Positions 17,187-25,874 of a DNA stretch of 64,000 bases are shown here, in pieces; position 1 is the first letter of the stretch, and each line of letters starts with the position of its first letter. This stretch comes from DATFTE01 sp963840665. Lineage in GTDB: Bacteria > Acidobacteriota > Terriglobia > Terriglobales > Acidobacteriaceae. Made by a program: the position numbers and the translations under genes. The notes under the pieces are model-generated. The model made no database searches and was not told the DNA's origin. It saw only the letters and a program-made list of their open reading frames with translations. The stretch lies in NCBI GenBank assembly GCA_963840665.1, contig CAWIZO010000008.1:682001-746000 (forward strand). Reading direction: 5' to 3'.

Positions 17187-18209
17187 CTAACTGGGAGATA
17201 CCACCACTAAATGGAAGGAGCCCGGAACCGCCTTCCCGCGAGGATGCGGATTATCGGCGGTCGGGGCTGGTGGCGGTCCGAATTCCGCGGCGGGCAGATA
17301 AATCTTGCGCGTTTTGGAGTCGAGCGCCATCGTACGTGCGCTCTTTTCAGTTTTCACGTTGTCCAACACCGTGTACTTGTCAGCGCTCTCCTGCTTGACT
17401 ACCGTCAAAGTGCCCGCGCCGTTGGAAGAAAACACGAGTTTATTGTCTGGGTCGTAGGCTGCCGCGTCGGGTCCATCTCCAATGGCAACCGTGGTGACGA
17501 CTTTTCCTGCGCCGGCGTCTACGACGACCATTTTCTTCTCGTCGCATACGGCGAATAAACGATTCGAGGCGATGTCCATGGCCAGGCCCGATGGTCCTTC
17601 GCAAGGCGCAATCGCCCAACGAGCTGTCACAGTCAACGCCTGGGGATCGATTTTGATGATCTCGTTCTTGTCTTCAATGTTGGCGTAGACGTTTCCTTTT
17701 CCGTCGCTGACCGGGAACTCCGGCTTTCCTCCCACCGGAATGGTGCCCAGCACTTTGCCAGTCGCCGCGTCGATTGCTGTCGCATCGGCGCTCTTTCCGT
17801 TGAACGCGAACACGCGCTTGGTCGCCGGATCATAAAGAATTCCGTCCGGATTCGTCCCCGCCTTTACTTTCTGAAGCACTGCGTGCGACTTCATGTCGAA
17901 CACGACGACGTCATTCTCGCCGCCGTCGCTGATGAATCCGCGGGTCAACTCCTTCGCCAGCGCGATGCCATGAATGTGCATCATGCCGTCAATCTTGCCG
18001 ATGATTTTCTCGGAATCGAGGTCGATTAACTCGACCTGCGTCCCATGAGACACGTAAAGCACGCGGTTTTCCCCGTCGGCGAGCAGGTAATCCCAACCCC
18101 AATCCCCTGGGATCGGAATCTTTCCGGTGACTTTGTATTGCTGCGCGGTGAGCGGCAGTCCAGCGGCAAGCAGAAGGATGGAAACGGCCAGAATCCGAAA
18201 AGACTTCAT
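17187..18209 (-). CDS. Exported YncE-like beta-propeller protein
   Basis: A 340-aa protein with a signal peptide (FRILAVSILLLAAGLPLTAQ) and a series of YVTN/YncE-type blades, each with a D-(S/P)-x-x-x-x-V core: HGTQVELIDLDSEKIIGK, NDVVVFDMKSHAVLQKVKAG, ADATAIDAATGKVLGTIPVG and KMVVVDAGAGKVVTTVAIGD. The C-terminal part is Pro-rich (FGPPPAPTADNPHPRG). It is likely periplasmic, with binding or scaffold function; enzymatic activity is not supported. A strong GGAGG precedes ATG 18209. Confidence 0.8.
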   Translation of the reverse strand: MKSFRILAVSILLLAAGLPLTAQQYKVTGKIPIPGDWGWDYLLADGENRVLYVSHGTQVELIDLDSEKIIGKIDGMMHIHGIALAKELTRGFISDGGENDVVVFDMKSHAVLQKVKAGTNPDGILYDPATKRVFAFNGKSADATAIDAATGKVLGTIPVGGKPEFPVSDGKGNVYANIEDKNEIIKIDPQALTVTARWAIAPCEGPSGLAMDIASNRLFAVCDEKKMVVVDAGAGKVVTTVAIGDGPDAAAYDPDNKLVFSSNGAGTLTVVKQESADKYTVLDNVKTEKSARTMALDSKTRKIYLPAAEFGPPPAPTADNPHPRGKAVPGSFHLVVVSPS

Positions 18210-18369
18210 GAAAATACCTCCTGACGATGAAGAGCGAACTGATTCTACGCGTGCTACCTGAAGGGAGTCTTAATTCCGGGACCGGAACAACGATCATCAG
18301 GAGGCGATTGTTTCCGGCAACCCTGTCTCATCTCATAAATGCTGTTGGTGGAGTCAAAGAGCGAACTCC

Positions 18370-18545
18370 AGGGGCTAAAAGCCCGGATTTCACAGCATCG
18401 TGACGGCACGGCTGAACAGGCTGCGGGAAGACTCGATTTCGCGAATGCAGCCCCTAGACGAGCGTCTTACGGTGCCGCCAAAGCGGTACCCTGATACAAA
18501 TCTGGTGTTTTTCCGCAGCCTGCGAAGCCGGGCCCTCCCCGAACC
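18370..18545. repeat. Dispersed element, family C copy 2
   Basis: GGGGCTAAAAGCCCGG, then GACGGCACGGCTGAACAGGC, GCGGTACCCTGATACAAATC and TTTTTCCGCAGCCTGCGAAG, the same block order as 9337-9450 with an insertion. The 18210-18792 spacer otherwise shows nothing I can name. Confidence 0.6.
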
Positions 18546-18792
18546 TAATTTGCGGCAGGATTCCTTAGCATCTGAGATAGCCTCGTTCGGGTATCCGAGA
18601 GGTACAAGTAATGAGAATAAAGTCTCTGCTGACAACGATATGCAATTGCTTTCATATTGACAAGCTCCGATACACACTCCACACTCTCAATGCGCTTACT
18701 GTGGGGGTAGTGTCGCCCGCGCCGGTGAGGTTAGCTTGACGCCGGTTCGGTTGTTTCAGGGGACACTCAAGGAATTACCGGGAGGAGTTTTC

Positions 18793-20079
18793 ATGCATAG
18801 CGGAACGGCCTCGATCTCCAGGAGAATCGGTTTCGTGCTGCTCGCGTTGTTTGTCGCGGCAATGTTTCTTTCTACCCTCGGGCATCTTCCTGCAGCTCAG
18901 GTTCAGGCACAAACCACTTTGGGCGGTCCGCTCGCTGGACTTACCAGCGGCCAGCTGATGCACTTCACCACGGGAATGACGCAGTTCGATTTTTCCTGGG
19001 ATCCGGTGCACGGTCTCGGCCCCGTCTATACCAATACCAATTGCAACAATTGCCATGCGCAGCCTGTGAACGGCGGATACAACAACACAATGCGCACCAC
19101 CTTTTTTGGTTCGCTTAATAGCGATGGCAGTTTTAATCCGCTGACTAACAAAGGTGGATTTGTTCTGCAGCCGCTAAGCGTGAGCAAGTTTATTCCGAAT
19201 TGCGCACTGGCTGGAGAGACCACCGCGAATACAGGCGCGACCATCATTGCGCAGCGCGTGCCGCCTCCGCTGTTTGGCGACGGCCTCGTCGATTCGATCG
19301 ACGACGCCACCATCATCGCGAATTCCGGATCAAAGGGTCTGGGCATCGACGGCGTCCCTAACATGGTCACGGACTACAACGGCGTCACTCGCGTCGGGCA
19401 CTTCGGCCGTAAGGGACAACTCGCTTCCCTGCTGTTCGCTACCGGAAACGCCTTCCTGCACGACGTCGGCATCACCAATCCCGTAGTCCCTACCGAAGAC
19501 TGCCCGCAGGGTAATTGCAATGTGCCGAAAGTTTGTTTCAAGAAATCCACCACCATGTTGAATGACCCGAACGGGGTCGAGACGATCCAGATGTACCAGT
19601 TCCTGGCTTATCTCGCGCCGGCACTTCCCGGGACAGGGAATTCAAACGGGCAGACTCAGTTCACCAATGTGGGTTGCAACCTTTGCCACACGCCGAGCTA
19701 TGCCACCGATCCGGCAGCCAAGGTGATCACGGATTTCTCCGGACACACCAACGGCCCCATCGGTCCTCTCAGCAATCAGACAGTGAGTCTCTATTCTGAT
19801 TTGCTGATACACCACATGGGCCCACTTCTCGCCGACGGCATTCAATTGGGTCAAGCGAACGGCGACCAGTGGCGCACTGCGCCGCTGTGGGGACTTTCCT
19901 TCCGGACTGTGTATCTGCACGATGGCCGCGATAACAGCGTGATGCAGGCGATCGAGGATCACTTCAGCCTGGCGAATGGAACTTATCCCGCGTCGGAGGC
20001 GAATCAGGTCATCACCAACTTCAACGCGCTTTCGCCGCAAGACCAGGCGGACCTAATCAGCTTCATCAACTCGTTGTAG
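18793..20079 (+). CDS. Exported di-heme c-type cytochrome (DUF1111 / di-heme oxidoreductase-like)
   Basis: A periplasmic or envelope haem protein with two CXXCH sites: CNNCH (84-88) and CNLCH (about 305). The start is ATG 18793, chosen because GGGAGGAG sits just upstream; the frame remains open to 18736. A membrane or signal segment (RIGFVLLALFVAAMFLSTLG) precedes the mature N terminus LGGPLAGLTSGQL. The PLWGLSFRTVYLHDGR segment is the signature shared with MauG-like and thiol-oxidoreductase-like di-heme proteins. A close paralogue lies at 40868-42136. A terminator follows. Physiological substrate unknown. Confidence 0.8.
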   Translation: MHSGTASISRRIGFVLLALFVAAMFLSTLGHLPAAQVQAQTTLGGPLAGLTSGQLMHFTTGMTQFDFSWDPVHGLGPVYTNTNCNNCHAQPVNGGYNNTMRTTFFGSLNSDGSFNPLTNKGGFVLQPLSVSKFIPNCALAGETTANTGATIIAQRVPPPLFGDGLVDSIDDATIIANSGSKGLGIDGVPNMVTDYNGVTRVGHFGRKGQLASLLFATGNAFLHDVGITNPVVPTEDCPQGNCNVPKVCFKKSTTMLNDPNGVETIQMYQFLAYLAPALPGTGNSNGQTQFTNVGCNLCHTPSYATDPAAKVITDFSGHTNGPIGPLSNQTVSLYSDLLIHHMGPLLADGIQLGQANGDQWRTAPLWGLSFRTVYLHDGRDNSVMQAIEDHFSLANGTYPASEANQVITNFNALSPQDQADLISFINSL

Positions 20080-20100
20080 ATTGGAAATCAACGGCAATCC

Positions 20101-20133
20101 AAAAACATCAGGCTTTCTGCCTGATGTTTTTTT
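20101..20133 (+). terminator. Intrinsic terminator after the di-heme cytochrome gene
   Basis: AACATCAGGC, loop, GCCTGATGTT and a run of seven T. Confidence 0.9.
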
Positions 20134-20190
20134 GTGCGCATCGAATGGTGGGCCCCACTGCTTTACAATGGACGGGACTACAAAACATAT

Positions 20191-21060
20191 ATGTCCACCA
20201 CCACACGCCCTGCGCATCCTGAGACCGCCGCAACCGGCGTTCCCGCGGTCCCCCTCACCGTCGAAGGCTACAGTGTCCTGCATCAGATGATGCGCGTTCG
20301 CTGGTCGGCCTGGCGACAGCTGCGTGCCTCGCAGAAAACCGACATTGTGCACGAGGCCACATCCGTGTTGGGCAAGATGGAGCAAAACAGCGGCGGACAA
20401 TCCGCCCTCTACTCCCTGCTGGGTCACAAGGGCGACCTGATGCTCGTCCACTTCCGCAACTCATTCGATGAACTTAACCAGGCCGAGCTGCACCTGTCGC
20501 GCATACGGCTCGGTGATTATCTGGAGCCGACATCGTCGTATCTTTCGATCATCGAACTGGGCCTTTACGATTCGACGACGAAAACATATAAGGCGCTGAC
20601 CGAGCGGGGCATTGAACCGCATTCGGAAGAGTGGAAGAAAGAAATCGCGGAGACGCTGAAGCGCCAGAAAGAGGCGATGCATCCGCGCCTGTTTCCCGAG
20701 ATTCCGAAGCATCGTTACATCTGCTTCTATCCCATGGACCGGCGCCGCGGCGAAGACAAGAACTGGTACATGGTGCCGATCGAAGAGCGCGCCCGCCAGA
20801 TGGGTGAGCACGGACTGGTCGGCCGCCGCTACGCCGGCGAAGTACGCCAGATTATTACGGGATCGATTGGGTATGACGACTGGGAGTGGGGAGTAGATCT
20901 TTTCGCCGACGATCCGCTGGTCTTCAAAAAGCTGATCTACGAAATGCGGTTCGACGAAGTCAGCGCCGTGTACGCACTGTTCGGGGCATTCTACGTAGGG
21001 ATGCGAGTGCCGGCGGCTCATCTAGGGAAGTTGATGAAGGGTGAACTGCCGAAAGCTTAA
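20191..21060 (+). CDS. hemQ: HemQ: coproheme decarboxylase (chlorite dismutase-like)
   Basis: HemQ uses peroxide to decarboxylate coproheme to haem b in the coproporphyrin-dependent pathway. Family landmarks are ICFYPMDRRRGEDKNWYMVP, MGEHGLVGRRYAGEV with the proximal haem His at about residue 207, and GYDDWEWGVDLFADDPLVFK. Length from ATG 20191 is 289 aa, slightly longer than Gram-positive HemQ. An in-frame GTG at 20134 is possible but overlaps the preceding terminator. No other haem gene adjoins it. Assignment to HemQ rather than true chlorite dismutase rests on these motifs. Confidence 0.85.
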   Translation: MSTTTRPAHPETAATGVPAVPLTVEGYSVLHQMMRVRWSAWRQLRASQKTDIVHEATSVLGKMEQNSGGQSALYSLLGHKGDLMLVHFRNSFDELNQAELHLSRIRLGDYLEPTSSYLSIIELGLYDSTTKTYKALTERGIEPHSEEWKKEIAETLKRQKEAMHPRLFPEIPKHRYICFYPMDRRRGEDKNWYMVPIEERARQMGEHGLVGRRYAGEVRQIITGSIGYDDWEWGVDLFADDPLVFKKLIYEMRFDEVSAVYALFGAFYVGMRVPAAHLGKLMKGELPKA

Positions 21061-21182
21061 GTTTCAAGAGATCGTCTGACCACGAGCAACAGAGTCGAGC
21101 GTGCATTGATTTCTCTTTGGCTCTCGTGTAGGTCTAGCCGCGAACTCATTCTCCGACTTGAGCAGGAGACTTGCTCGTGGTG

Positions 21183-21211
21183 AGACGCGGGCAGGAGTGC
21201 CCGCGCCACAC
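21183..21211 (+). repeat. REP-like palindrome, family A copy 2
   Basis: AGACGCGGGCAGGAGTGCCC then GCGCCACAC, 25 nt upstream of the AhpD-like start. Confidence 0.7.
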
Positions 21212-21235
21212 AAACTTTTTGCACCTGAGGGATGC

Positions 21236-21622
21236 ATGCCGAAGCTTATCGAATACAAGGACGCCAGCGCCGAAGTCCGCGCCGTCTATGACGACATCAT
21301 GACGACGCCCAAGACCGACTGGATCAACAATTTCTGGAAGGCTCTGGCCAACGATCCTGCAACCTTGAAGCGCACGTGGGAGAGCATCAAGCAGATCATG
21401 GCGCCGGGCGCGCTTGATCCGCTGACCAAAGAAATGATTTACGTTGCCGTGAGCGTGAGCAATCAATGCCCGTACTGCATCGCGTCACACACCGCCGCCG
21501 CCCGCAAGAAAGGCATGACCGATGCCATGTTCCACGAACTGATGGCGGTGGTCGGCATGGCTAACGAGAGCAACCGCCTGGCTGCGGGATATCAGATTGA
21601 GATCGACGAAGCGTTCAAATAG
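21236..21622 (+). CDS. Carboxymuconolactone decarboxylase / AhpD-like protein
   Basis: A 128-aa alpha-helical protein of the CMD/AhpD family. The redox motif CPYCIASH (Cys78, Cys81, His85) is the AhpD-type active site, so a peroxidase or alkylhydroperoxidase role is more likely than lactone decarboxylation. ATG 21236 is preferred; the open frame upstream runs through a family A palindrome. The stop codon overlaps the first unit of a GGTCGGT-type heptamer array. Confidence 0.85.
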   Translation: MPKLIEYKDASAEVRAVYDDIMTTPKTDWINNFWKALANDPATLKRTWESIKQIMAPGALDPLTKEMIYVAVSVSNQCPYCIASHTAAARKKGMTDAMFHELMAVVGMANESNRLAAGYQIEIDEAFK

Positions 21623-21648
21623 TCGGTGGTCTTTGGTCGGTGGTCGGT
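21621..21648. repeat. Heptamer array (GGTCGGT type)
   Basis: Four units: AGTCGGT, GGTCTTT, GGTCGGT, GGTCGGT, then GGCC. The first two bases belong to the TAG stop of the AhpD-like gene. Confidence 0.7.
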
Positions 21649-21658
21649 GGCCAAACCC

Positions 21659-21988
21659 TTAGCGCTTCCTGACGCCCGAGGGCCGGGGCCCGGAGCCCTT
21701 CTTAAACACAAACTCATGCAACTTCATATTCACGCGGCGGCCGCGGAAGGTGACTCCTTCGGCTTGCAGGCGGAAGCGTTGCTCGAGCGCTGACTCTCCG
21801 CGCAGTTTGATCTCACCTCCGGCGCCTAGCACTCGTTGCCACGGCAAATCGTAAGCGCCACGAAGAGTCCGTGCCACCAGGCGTGCCCCGCGGGGAAATC
21901 CCGCAGCCTTGGCCACGGCTCCGTAGGTAGAAACTTTTCCTTTAGGGATTCGGCGAATGGTGGCGGCGATAGCGGAATAACCGAGCAC
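21659..21988 (-). CDS. Alkyltransferase-like protein (ATL), MGMT fold without the acceptor Cys
   Basis: A 109-aa protein with the C-terminal DNA-binding domain of O6-alkylguanine alkyltransferases: IPKGKVSTYGAVAKAAGFPR (helix-turn-helix approach) and GARLVARTLR with the arginine finger. The active-site PCHRV becomes PWQRV with Trp50 in place of the methyl-accepting Cys, the hallmark of ATL proteins. These flag bulky O6-alkylguanines for nucleotide excision repair rather than repairing them. The tail is Gly/Arg/Lys-rich. Confidence 0.85.
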   Translation of the reverse strand: MLGYSAIAATIRRIPKGKVSTYGAVAKAAGFPRGARLVARTLRGAYDLPWQRVLGAGGEIKLRGESALEQRFRLQAEGVTFRGRRVNMKLHEFVFKKGSGPRPSGVRKR

Positions 21989-22021
21989 AGGCGGATGTCA
22001 GAGAAAACTACTGGGCGCAGC

Positions 22022-22378
22022 TTACGCGGCTGCGCCTTTAAGGAAGGATTGAATCGCATCTTCTTCGTTGTCGAAAACTTCAAAGATGGTGACCAGCTTC
22101 GTGACCTGCAGCAAATCGCCAACCCGCTGAGTGAGGTTTGCGAGCTTGATCGATCCGCCGGCGTTGCGAGCAGTGGTGTAAAGCGATACAAGCGTTCCCA
22201 GTCCGCCGGAATCGATATAGGTAATTCCGCCGAGGTTCATCACGATGCGCTGGTTCTCGGCAATAAGTTTACGCACGGTATCGCGGAGCATGGCCGATTC
22301 CTCGCCGAAGACGATCCGGCCGTGGCAATCGATGACCAGGATTCCGTCCACGGTGCGGGTGTTGATGCTCAGTTGCAT
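22022..22378 (-). CDS. STAS-domain anti-sigma factor antagonist
   Basis: A 118-aa SpoIIAA/RsbV-like protein. The phospho-acceptor site is DSGGLG with Ser57. ATG 22378 is preferred because residues before it are Arg-rich and unlike the family. It would bind an anti-sigma serine kinase (RsbW type) when unphosphorylated and so release a sigma factor. No kinase or sigma gene is adjacent. Confidence 0.85.
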   Translation of the reverse strand: MQLSINTRTVDGILVIDCHGRIVFGEESAMLRDTVRKLIAENQRIVMNLGGITYIDSGGLGTLVSLYTTARNAGGSIKLANLTQRVGDLLQVTKLVTIFEVFDNEEDAIQSFLKGAAA

Positions 22379-22481
22379 AGGGCCTCCCAGCAGCCGGACC
22401 CGAGGTCTCGACCGCGTTAGAAGCCTATCTTGTCTCGAGCGCATTGGGCAAGAGCTTTGGACAAAAGACCCTCAAAACCGG

Positions 22482-22558
22482 CCACGGATTACGCGGATTC
22501 CCACGGATAAATCTCTAAGATCTTTCAAAAATCCGTGAGAATCCGCGTAATCCGTGGC
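22482..22558. repeat. Long inverted repeat upstream of dnaX
   Basis: Left arm GCCACGGATTACGCGGATTC-CCACGGAT (22482-22509) and right arm ATCCGTG-AGAATCCGCGTAATCCGTGGC (22531-22558) are almost perfectly complementary over about 28 nt, with a 21-nt AT-rich loop. Each arm itself reiterates CACGGAT/CGCGGAT words. Confidence 0.8.
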
Positions 22559-22561
22559 TAG

Positions 22562-22590
22562 TTCGTCGTCCCCTCGCCATACCGTATAAT
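22562..22590 (+). promoter_or_regulatory. Candidate sigma-70-type promoter of dnaX
   Basis: A perfect -10 box TATAAT at 22585-22590 with a weak -35 (TTCGTC 22562-22567) at 17-nt spacing. Transcription would start about 9 nt before the dnaX ATG, so the message would be nearly leaderless. Confidence 0.45.
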
Positions 22591-22605
22591 CAACTATTCC
22601 CCATC

Positions 22606-24384
22606 ATGAGCTATCAAGTTCTGGCGCGTAAGTATCGTCCGCAAAAGTTCTCCGAAGTCATCGGACAGGAACACGTTACGCGGACTCTGAAGAACGCCCT
22701 CGAACAGGGACGCACCGCCCATGGCTATATTTTCAGCGGTCATCGCGGCATCGGAAAGACCACGGTGGCGCGCATTCTGGCCATGGCGCTCAACTGCCGC
22801 TCGTCTGACAAGCCGGTGACTGAGCCTTGTGGAATCTGTGAATCCTGCACGGAAATTCGCGCGGGAAATGCCGTCGATGTCATTGAAATTGACGCCGCCA
22901 CCAATCGCGGCATTGATGAGATTCGCGAACTCCGCGAGGCGGCACGCTATCGCCCGGCGCGGGACCGCTTCAAGATCTACATTCTCGACGAAGCGCACCA
23001 GATTACCGACGCCGCTTTCAACGCACTGCTGAAGACGCTGGAAGAGCCGCCGGGTCACGTGGTTTTCATGCTGGCAACGACGCAGCCGGAAGATATTCCG
23101 CAGACCATCCGTTCGCGCTGTCAGCACTTCAGTTTTCGGGCCGTTCGCTTCGAGCAGATTCTCGACCAGCTACGCGATCTCATTGGACGAGAGAAAATCG
23201 AAGCCGATGAGGATGCCCTTGCCCTGGTGGCCGAAGCTGGAGACGGTTCGGTGCGCGATGCGCTCTCGATTCTCGACCAGGCCATCGCTTCGTCGGAAGG
23301 ACGCCTTACCGCGGATGGAGTTCGACAATTGGTCGGCGCGGCGCCGTCTGGCGTGATGGAAGAAGTCATGCAGGCGGTCTCGCAAAGCGCGAGTCAGGAT
23401 GTGCTGCGCATTGTGGATCGTCTCATCGGCGAAGGTCACAGTCCGACGCACTTTGCCCGGCAGATGGTGCGCTTCCTTCGCAATACGATCGTCGCCAAGG
23501 TGGCCGGCGGAGACTCTTCCCTGCTGCAGATTTCCAGCGACGAGCGCCAACGCGTCGCGCGCGTGGCGGAGTTGTTCAGCGAAGAAGACCTGGCGCGGCA
23601 TCTGCAAATCATGCTGCGCACCCACGGTGAGATTGGGTATCGCCAAGAGCAACGCTTCCACCTCGAACTGGGTTTGCTGAAGATGACGCACGCGCAGCGC
23701 CTGCTGCCGATCGAGCAGTTGTTGAGTGAGGCGGGAGTGACGAGCGCGCCGCGTTCACCCGGAAAGCCCTCGATGGTTCCGGATACGAAGAGATTTGACA
23801 CTCCGCCTGCTTCGCGCACGAACGCCGTCTCTCCGTTCGCTGCCGACTCTGCCCGCAAGACTGGATCGAAGCCGGAGATGTCGGTCGAGAATGCGCCTAG
23901 CGCAGGTCCGCGCCCGGTGGCCAATTCGACATCACAAAGTGTGGTGATGGGATCCGCGGCGCCGGCTACTGTGCCCGTCGAGCCCGCACACGCTCCAAGC
24001 GCTGATCTGGAAACCTTGCGGAATGCTGTGCTCAACGCGCTCGGCGGGCATCGAATGTTGGCCTCGATGGTCGACTCCGGCGAGTGGAGCGTCGAAGGCA
24101 GTGAACTCATCATTCAGGTCGCGGCGTCGAACACGGTCATCGAGATGTCGCTCGGAGCCGACGCCAAGCGCTTGATCATTGCCGCGGCTAGTGGAGCGCT
24201 GGGTCGAGCGGCGAGGTTGAAAGTAGTTTCGGGAGGAACCGCGCAGCCGAAGACCAGTGGCGCTGTCTCTCAATCGAACGGTGGAGGCCGCAATCGGGCA
24301 GAGCAGGATCCCGTCGTTCGCCGCATGAAAGATAAGTTTGGCGCCGAGATTAGGACGATCATTGATTACCGGGAAAAGCGGTAA
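22606..24384 (+). CDS. dnaX: DNA polymerase III subunit gamma/tau
   Basis: Clamp-loader ATPase of the replicative polymerase. Domain I has Walker A GHRGIGKTT (45-53), a zinc site CGICESC (about 76-82), Walker B (IYILDEAHQ) and the sensor-1 region. Domain III follows to about residue 365. A Pro/Ala/Ser-rich linker (about 375-470) leads to a C-terminal tau-like domain ending REIRT-type basic residues. Length is 592 aa. I did not find an obvious A-rich frameshift site for gamma production. It heads dnaX-ybaB-recR, a common bacterial order, but the spacers here are filled with inverted repeats. Confidence 0.93.
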   Translation: MSYQVLARKYRPQKFSEVIGQEHVTRTLKNALEQGRTAHGYIFSGHRGIGKTTVARILAMALNCRSSDKPVTEPCGICESCTEIRAGNAVDVIEIDAATNRGIDEIRELREAARYRPARDRFKIYILDEAHQITDAAFNALLKTLEEPPGHVVFMLATTQPEDIPQTIRSRCQHFSFRAVRFEQILDQLRDLIGREKIEADEDALALVAEAGDGSVRDALSILDQAIASSEGRLTADGVRQLVGAAPSGVMEEVMQAVSQSASQDVLRIVDRLIGEGHSPTHFARQMVRFLRNTIVAKVAGGDSSLLQISSDERQRVARVAELFSEEDLARHLQIMLRTHGEIGYRQEQRFHLELGLLKMTHAQRLLPIEQLLSEAGVTSAPRSPGKPSMVPDTKRFDTPPASRTNAVSPFAADSARKTGSKPEMSVENAPSAGPRPVANSTSQSVVMGSAAPATVPVEPAHAPSADLETLRNAVLNALGGHRMLASMVDSGEWSVEGSELIIQVAASNTVIEMSLGADAKRLIIAAASGALGRAARLKVVSGGTAQPKTSGAVSQSNGGGRNRAEQDPVVRRMKDKFGAEIRTIIDYREKR

Positions 24385-24398
24385 GCAGGCGGAGTTAT

Positions 24399-24504
24399 GA
24401 GTACCGAGTACCCGGTACCCAGTCAAAGTCAAGAGCCTTTAACCGCAGAGGTCGCGAAGAAAAACTTGAACCACCGAAGAAGCACTCGGTACTGGGTACC
24501 CGGT
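24399..24504. repeat. Inverted pair of heptamer arrays (GAGTACC type) between dnaX and ybaB
   Basis: Left array GAGTACC, GAGTACC, CGGTACC (24399-24419); right array ACTCGGT, ACTGGGT, ACCCGGT (24484-24504) is its complement, allowing a long hairpin in the message. Between them lies a family D-like stretch AACCGCAGAGGTCGCGAAGA at about 24440-24459. Confidence 0.75.
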
Positions 24505-24543
24505 ACTCGTAACTCCGTCTGAAGCCCGAAAGCCGAGGTTTTT

Positions 24544-24846
24544 ATGTCCGGATTCAATATTCAAGAACTGATGTCGCAGGCCAAGCAGCAGTACGAAGTG
24601 CTGCAAAAGAAAATGCAGGAGACCATCGTCGAATCCACTTCCGGCGGCGGCAGCGTTACCGTCAAAATGGACGGGCGCAAACAAGTCCTCGGCATCAAGA
24701 TCGACCCCGAGGTGGTGAAGTCTGGCGACGTCGAGATGCTGCAAGACCTGGTGACTGCGGCCGTGAACGGCGCCGGACGCAAAGTCGACGAGGCGATGCA
24801 ATCGACGATGGGTGGCATGCTGGGGGGACTGGGAGGAATGTTGTAA
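24544..24846 (+). CDS. ybaB: YbaB/EbfC nucleoid-associated protein
   Basis: A 100-aa DNA-binding dimer. Family landmarks are QELMSQAKQQYEVLQKKMQE (coiled N-terminal helix), VTVKMDGRKQVLGIKIDPEV and MLQDLVTAAVNGA. It ends with a Met/Gly-rich tail (STMGGMLGGLGGML), usual for the family. It sits between dnaX and recR, its standard position. Confidence 0.92.
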   Translation: MSGFNIQELMSQAKQQYEVLQKKMQETIVESTSGGGSVTVKMDGRKQVLGIKIDPEVVKSGDVEMLQDLVTAAVNGAGRKVDEAMQSTMGGMLGGLGGML

Positions 24847-24904
24847 TTTGGTAATTTCTTTTGCTTTCAAATTACAAAATTACCCGATTACAAAATTACC
24901 AAAT
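24846..24904. repeat. AT-rich inverted repeat between ybaB and recR
   Basis: ATTTGGTAATTT (24846-24857) is perfectly complementary to AAATTACCAAAT (24893-24904). The interior reiterates AAATTAC/AAAATTAC words. The left arm overlaps the last base of the ybaB stop and the right arm ends four bases before the recR ATG. Confidence 0.75.
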
Positions 24905-24908
24905 CTTT

Positions 24909-25508
24909 ATGAGTAAATTCGCAGAACCCATGGCGCGGTTGATCGATGAGATGAAGAAGCTGCCGGGCATTGGCAGCAAGACGGCGCAGCGCCTCGCTTT
25001 TCACATCCTGCGATCGAGTGACGAAGACGCCGAGGCGCTAGCGGCCGCGGTGCGCGACGTCAAAGCCAGCTTGCGCCTGTGCTCCATCTGCAATAACATC
25101 ACCGATGTCGATCCCTGCGTCTACTGCAGCAGCGCCACCCGCAACCAGCGCCTGGTATGCGTGGTCGAAGAACCCACGAACATCGCTTCGATCGAAAAAA
25201 CCAAGCACTTCAACGGAACTTATCACGTGCTGCACGGATCGATTTCTCCGCTGCACGGGATTGGTCCCGAGCAATTGCGGATTTCGAATCTGCTGCGGCG
25301 CGTTGAAGGCGGGCAAGTCGATGAAGTCATTCTCGCTACCAACCCTACGGTCGAAGGAGAAGCGACGGCTGTTTATCTTTCTCAGCATCTGCGCCGACCG
25401 GGCCTCCGCGTAACCCGCATCGCCATGGGAATTCCGGTGGGCAGCGACATTGAATACGCCGACGAAATCACTATGTTGAAAGCCATGGAAGGCCGCCGCG
25501 ATTTGTAA
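24909..25508 (+). CDS. recR: Recombination mediator RecR
   Basis: RecR loads RecA with RecF/RecO at gaps. It has the helix-hairpin-helix KKLPGIGSKTAQRLAFHIL (16-34), a four-Cys zinc finger (Cys58, 61, 70, 73), and a TOPRIM domain (LVCVVEEPTNIASIEKT and LATNPTVEGEATA). The 199-aa length is standard with ATG 24909. No Shine-Dalgarno is visible because the AT-rich hairpin abuts the start, so translation may depend on that structure. Confidence 0.93.
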   Translation: MSKFAEPMARLIDEMKKLPGIGSKTAQRLAFHILRSSDEDAEALAAAVRDVKASLRLCSICNNITDVDPCVYCSSATRNQRLVCVVEEPTNIASIEKTKHFNGTYHVLHGSISPLHGIGPEQLRISNLLRRVEGGQVDEVILATNPTVEGEATAVYLSQHLRRPGLRVTRIAMGIPVGSDIEYADEITMLKAMEGRRDL

Positions 25509-25820
25509 GATTCCTTTCCAAGATGTGCAAGGTTTTGATCCTCGATCGACTGTAGACTCTTTCAACAATGGCGACGGATCATACAACGCCATTATTTGCA
25601 GTCGCTTACCGGCCTCCTCTCCACCGGCGCATGAGTCTACTCATGGCACCATGTTTGCACCATTTCTCCCCGTTCATACCTCGCCTTCATGCTTTTCTGA
25701 CGCGAGGGCGTGCCATCCGGGAAGCCGGTTCTGGACACAAACAGCGACCAGAGGCACGTTTCGGGCGCCAGCATTGCGCCGCGCTCGGATGTAACCGCAT
25801 CCAACTCGACGCTCGAGAAG

Positions 25821-25846
25821 CCGGGCCAACCAGCCCGGTTTTCTTT
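25821..25846 (+). terminator. Intrinsic terminator in the recR-VOC spacer
   Basis: CCGGGC (25821-25826), loop, GCCCGG (25833-25838), then TTTTCTTTT. It lies 310 nt beyond recR. The 25509-25820 stretch has no convincing gene but could be a long recR 3' UTR or encode a small RNA ending here. Confidence 0.8.
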
Positions 25847-25874
25847 TGTCATGTGCAGTCTTAGAATTGCGGCC

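Noticed and set aside
18736..18792. Upstream in-frame start for the di-heme cytochrome
   Set aside because: ATG 18793 has GGGAGGAG upstream and gives a normal signal segment; the longer version does not.
25568..25864. 98-codon open frame in the recR-VOC spacer
   Set aside because: It runs through the terminator hairpin, has no ribosome site and a His/Pro/Arg-rich composition typical of chance high-GC frames.
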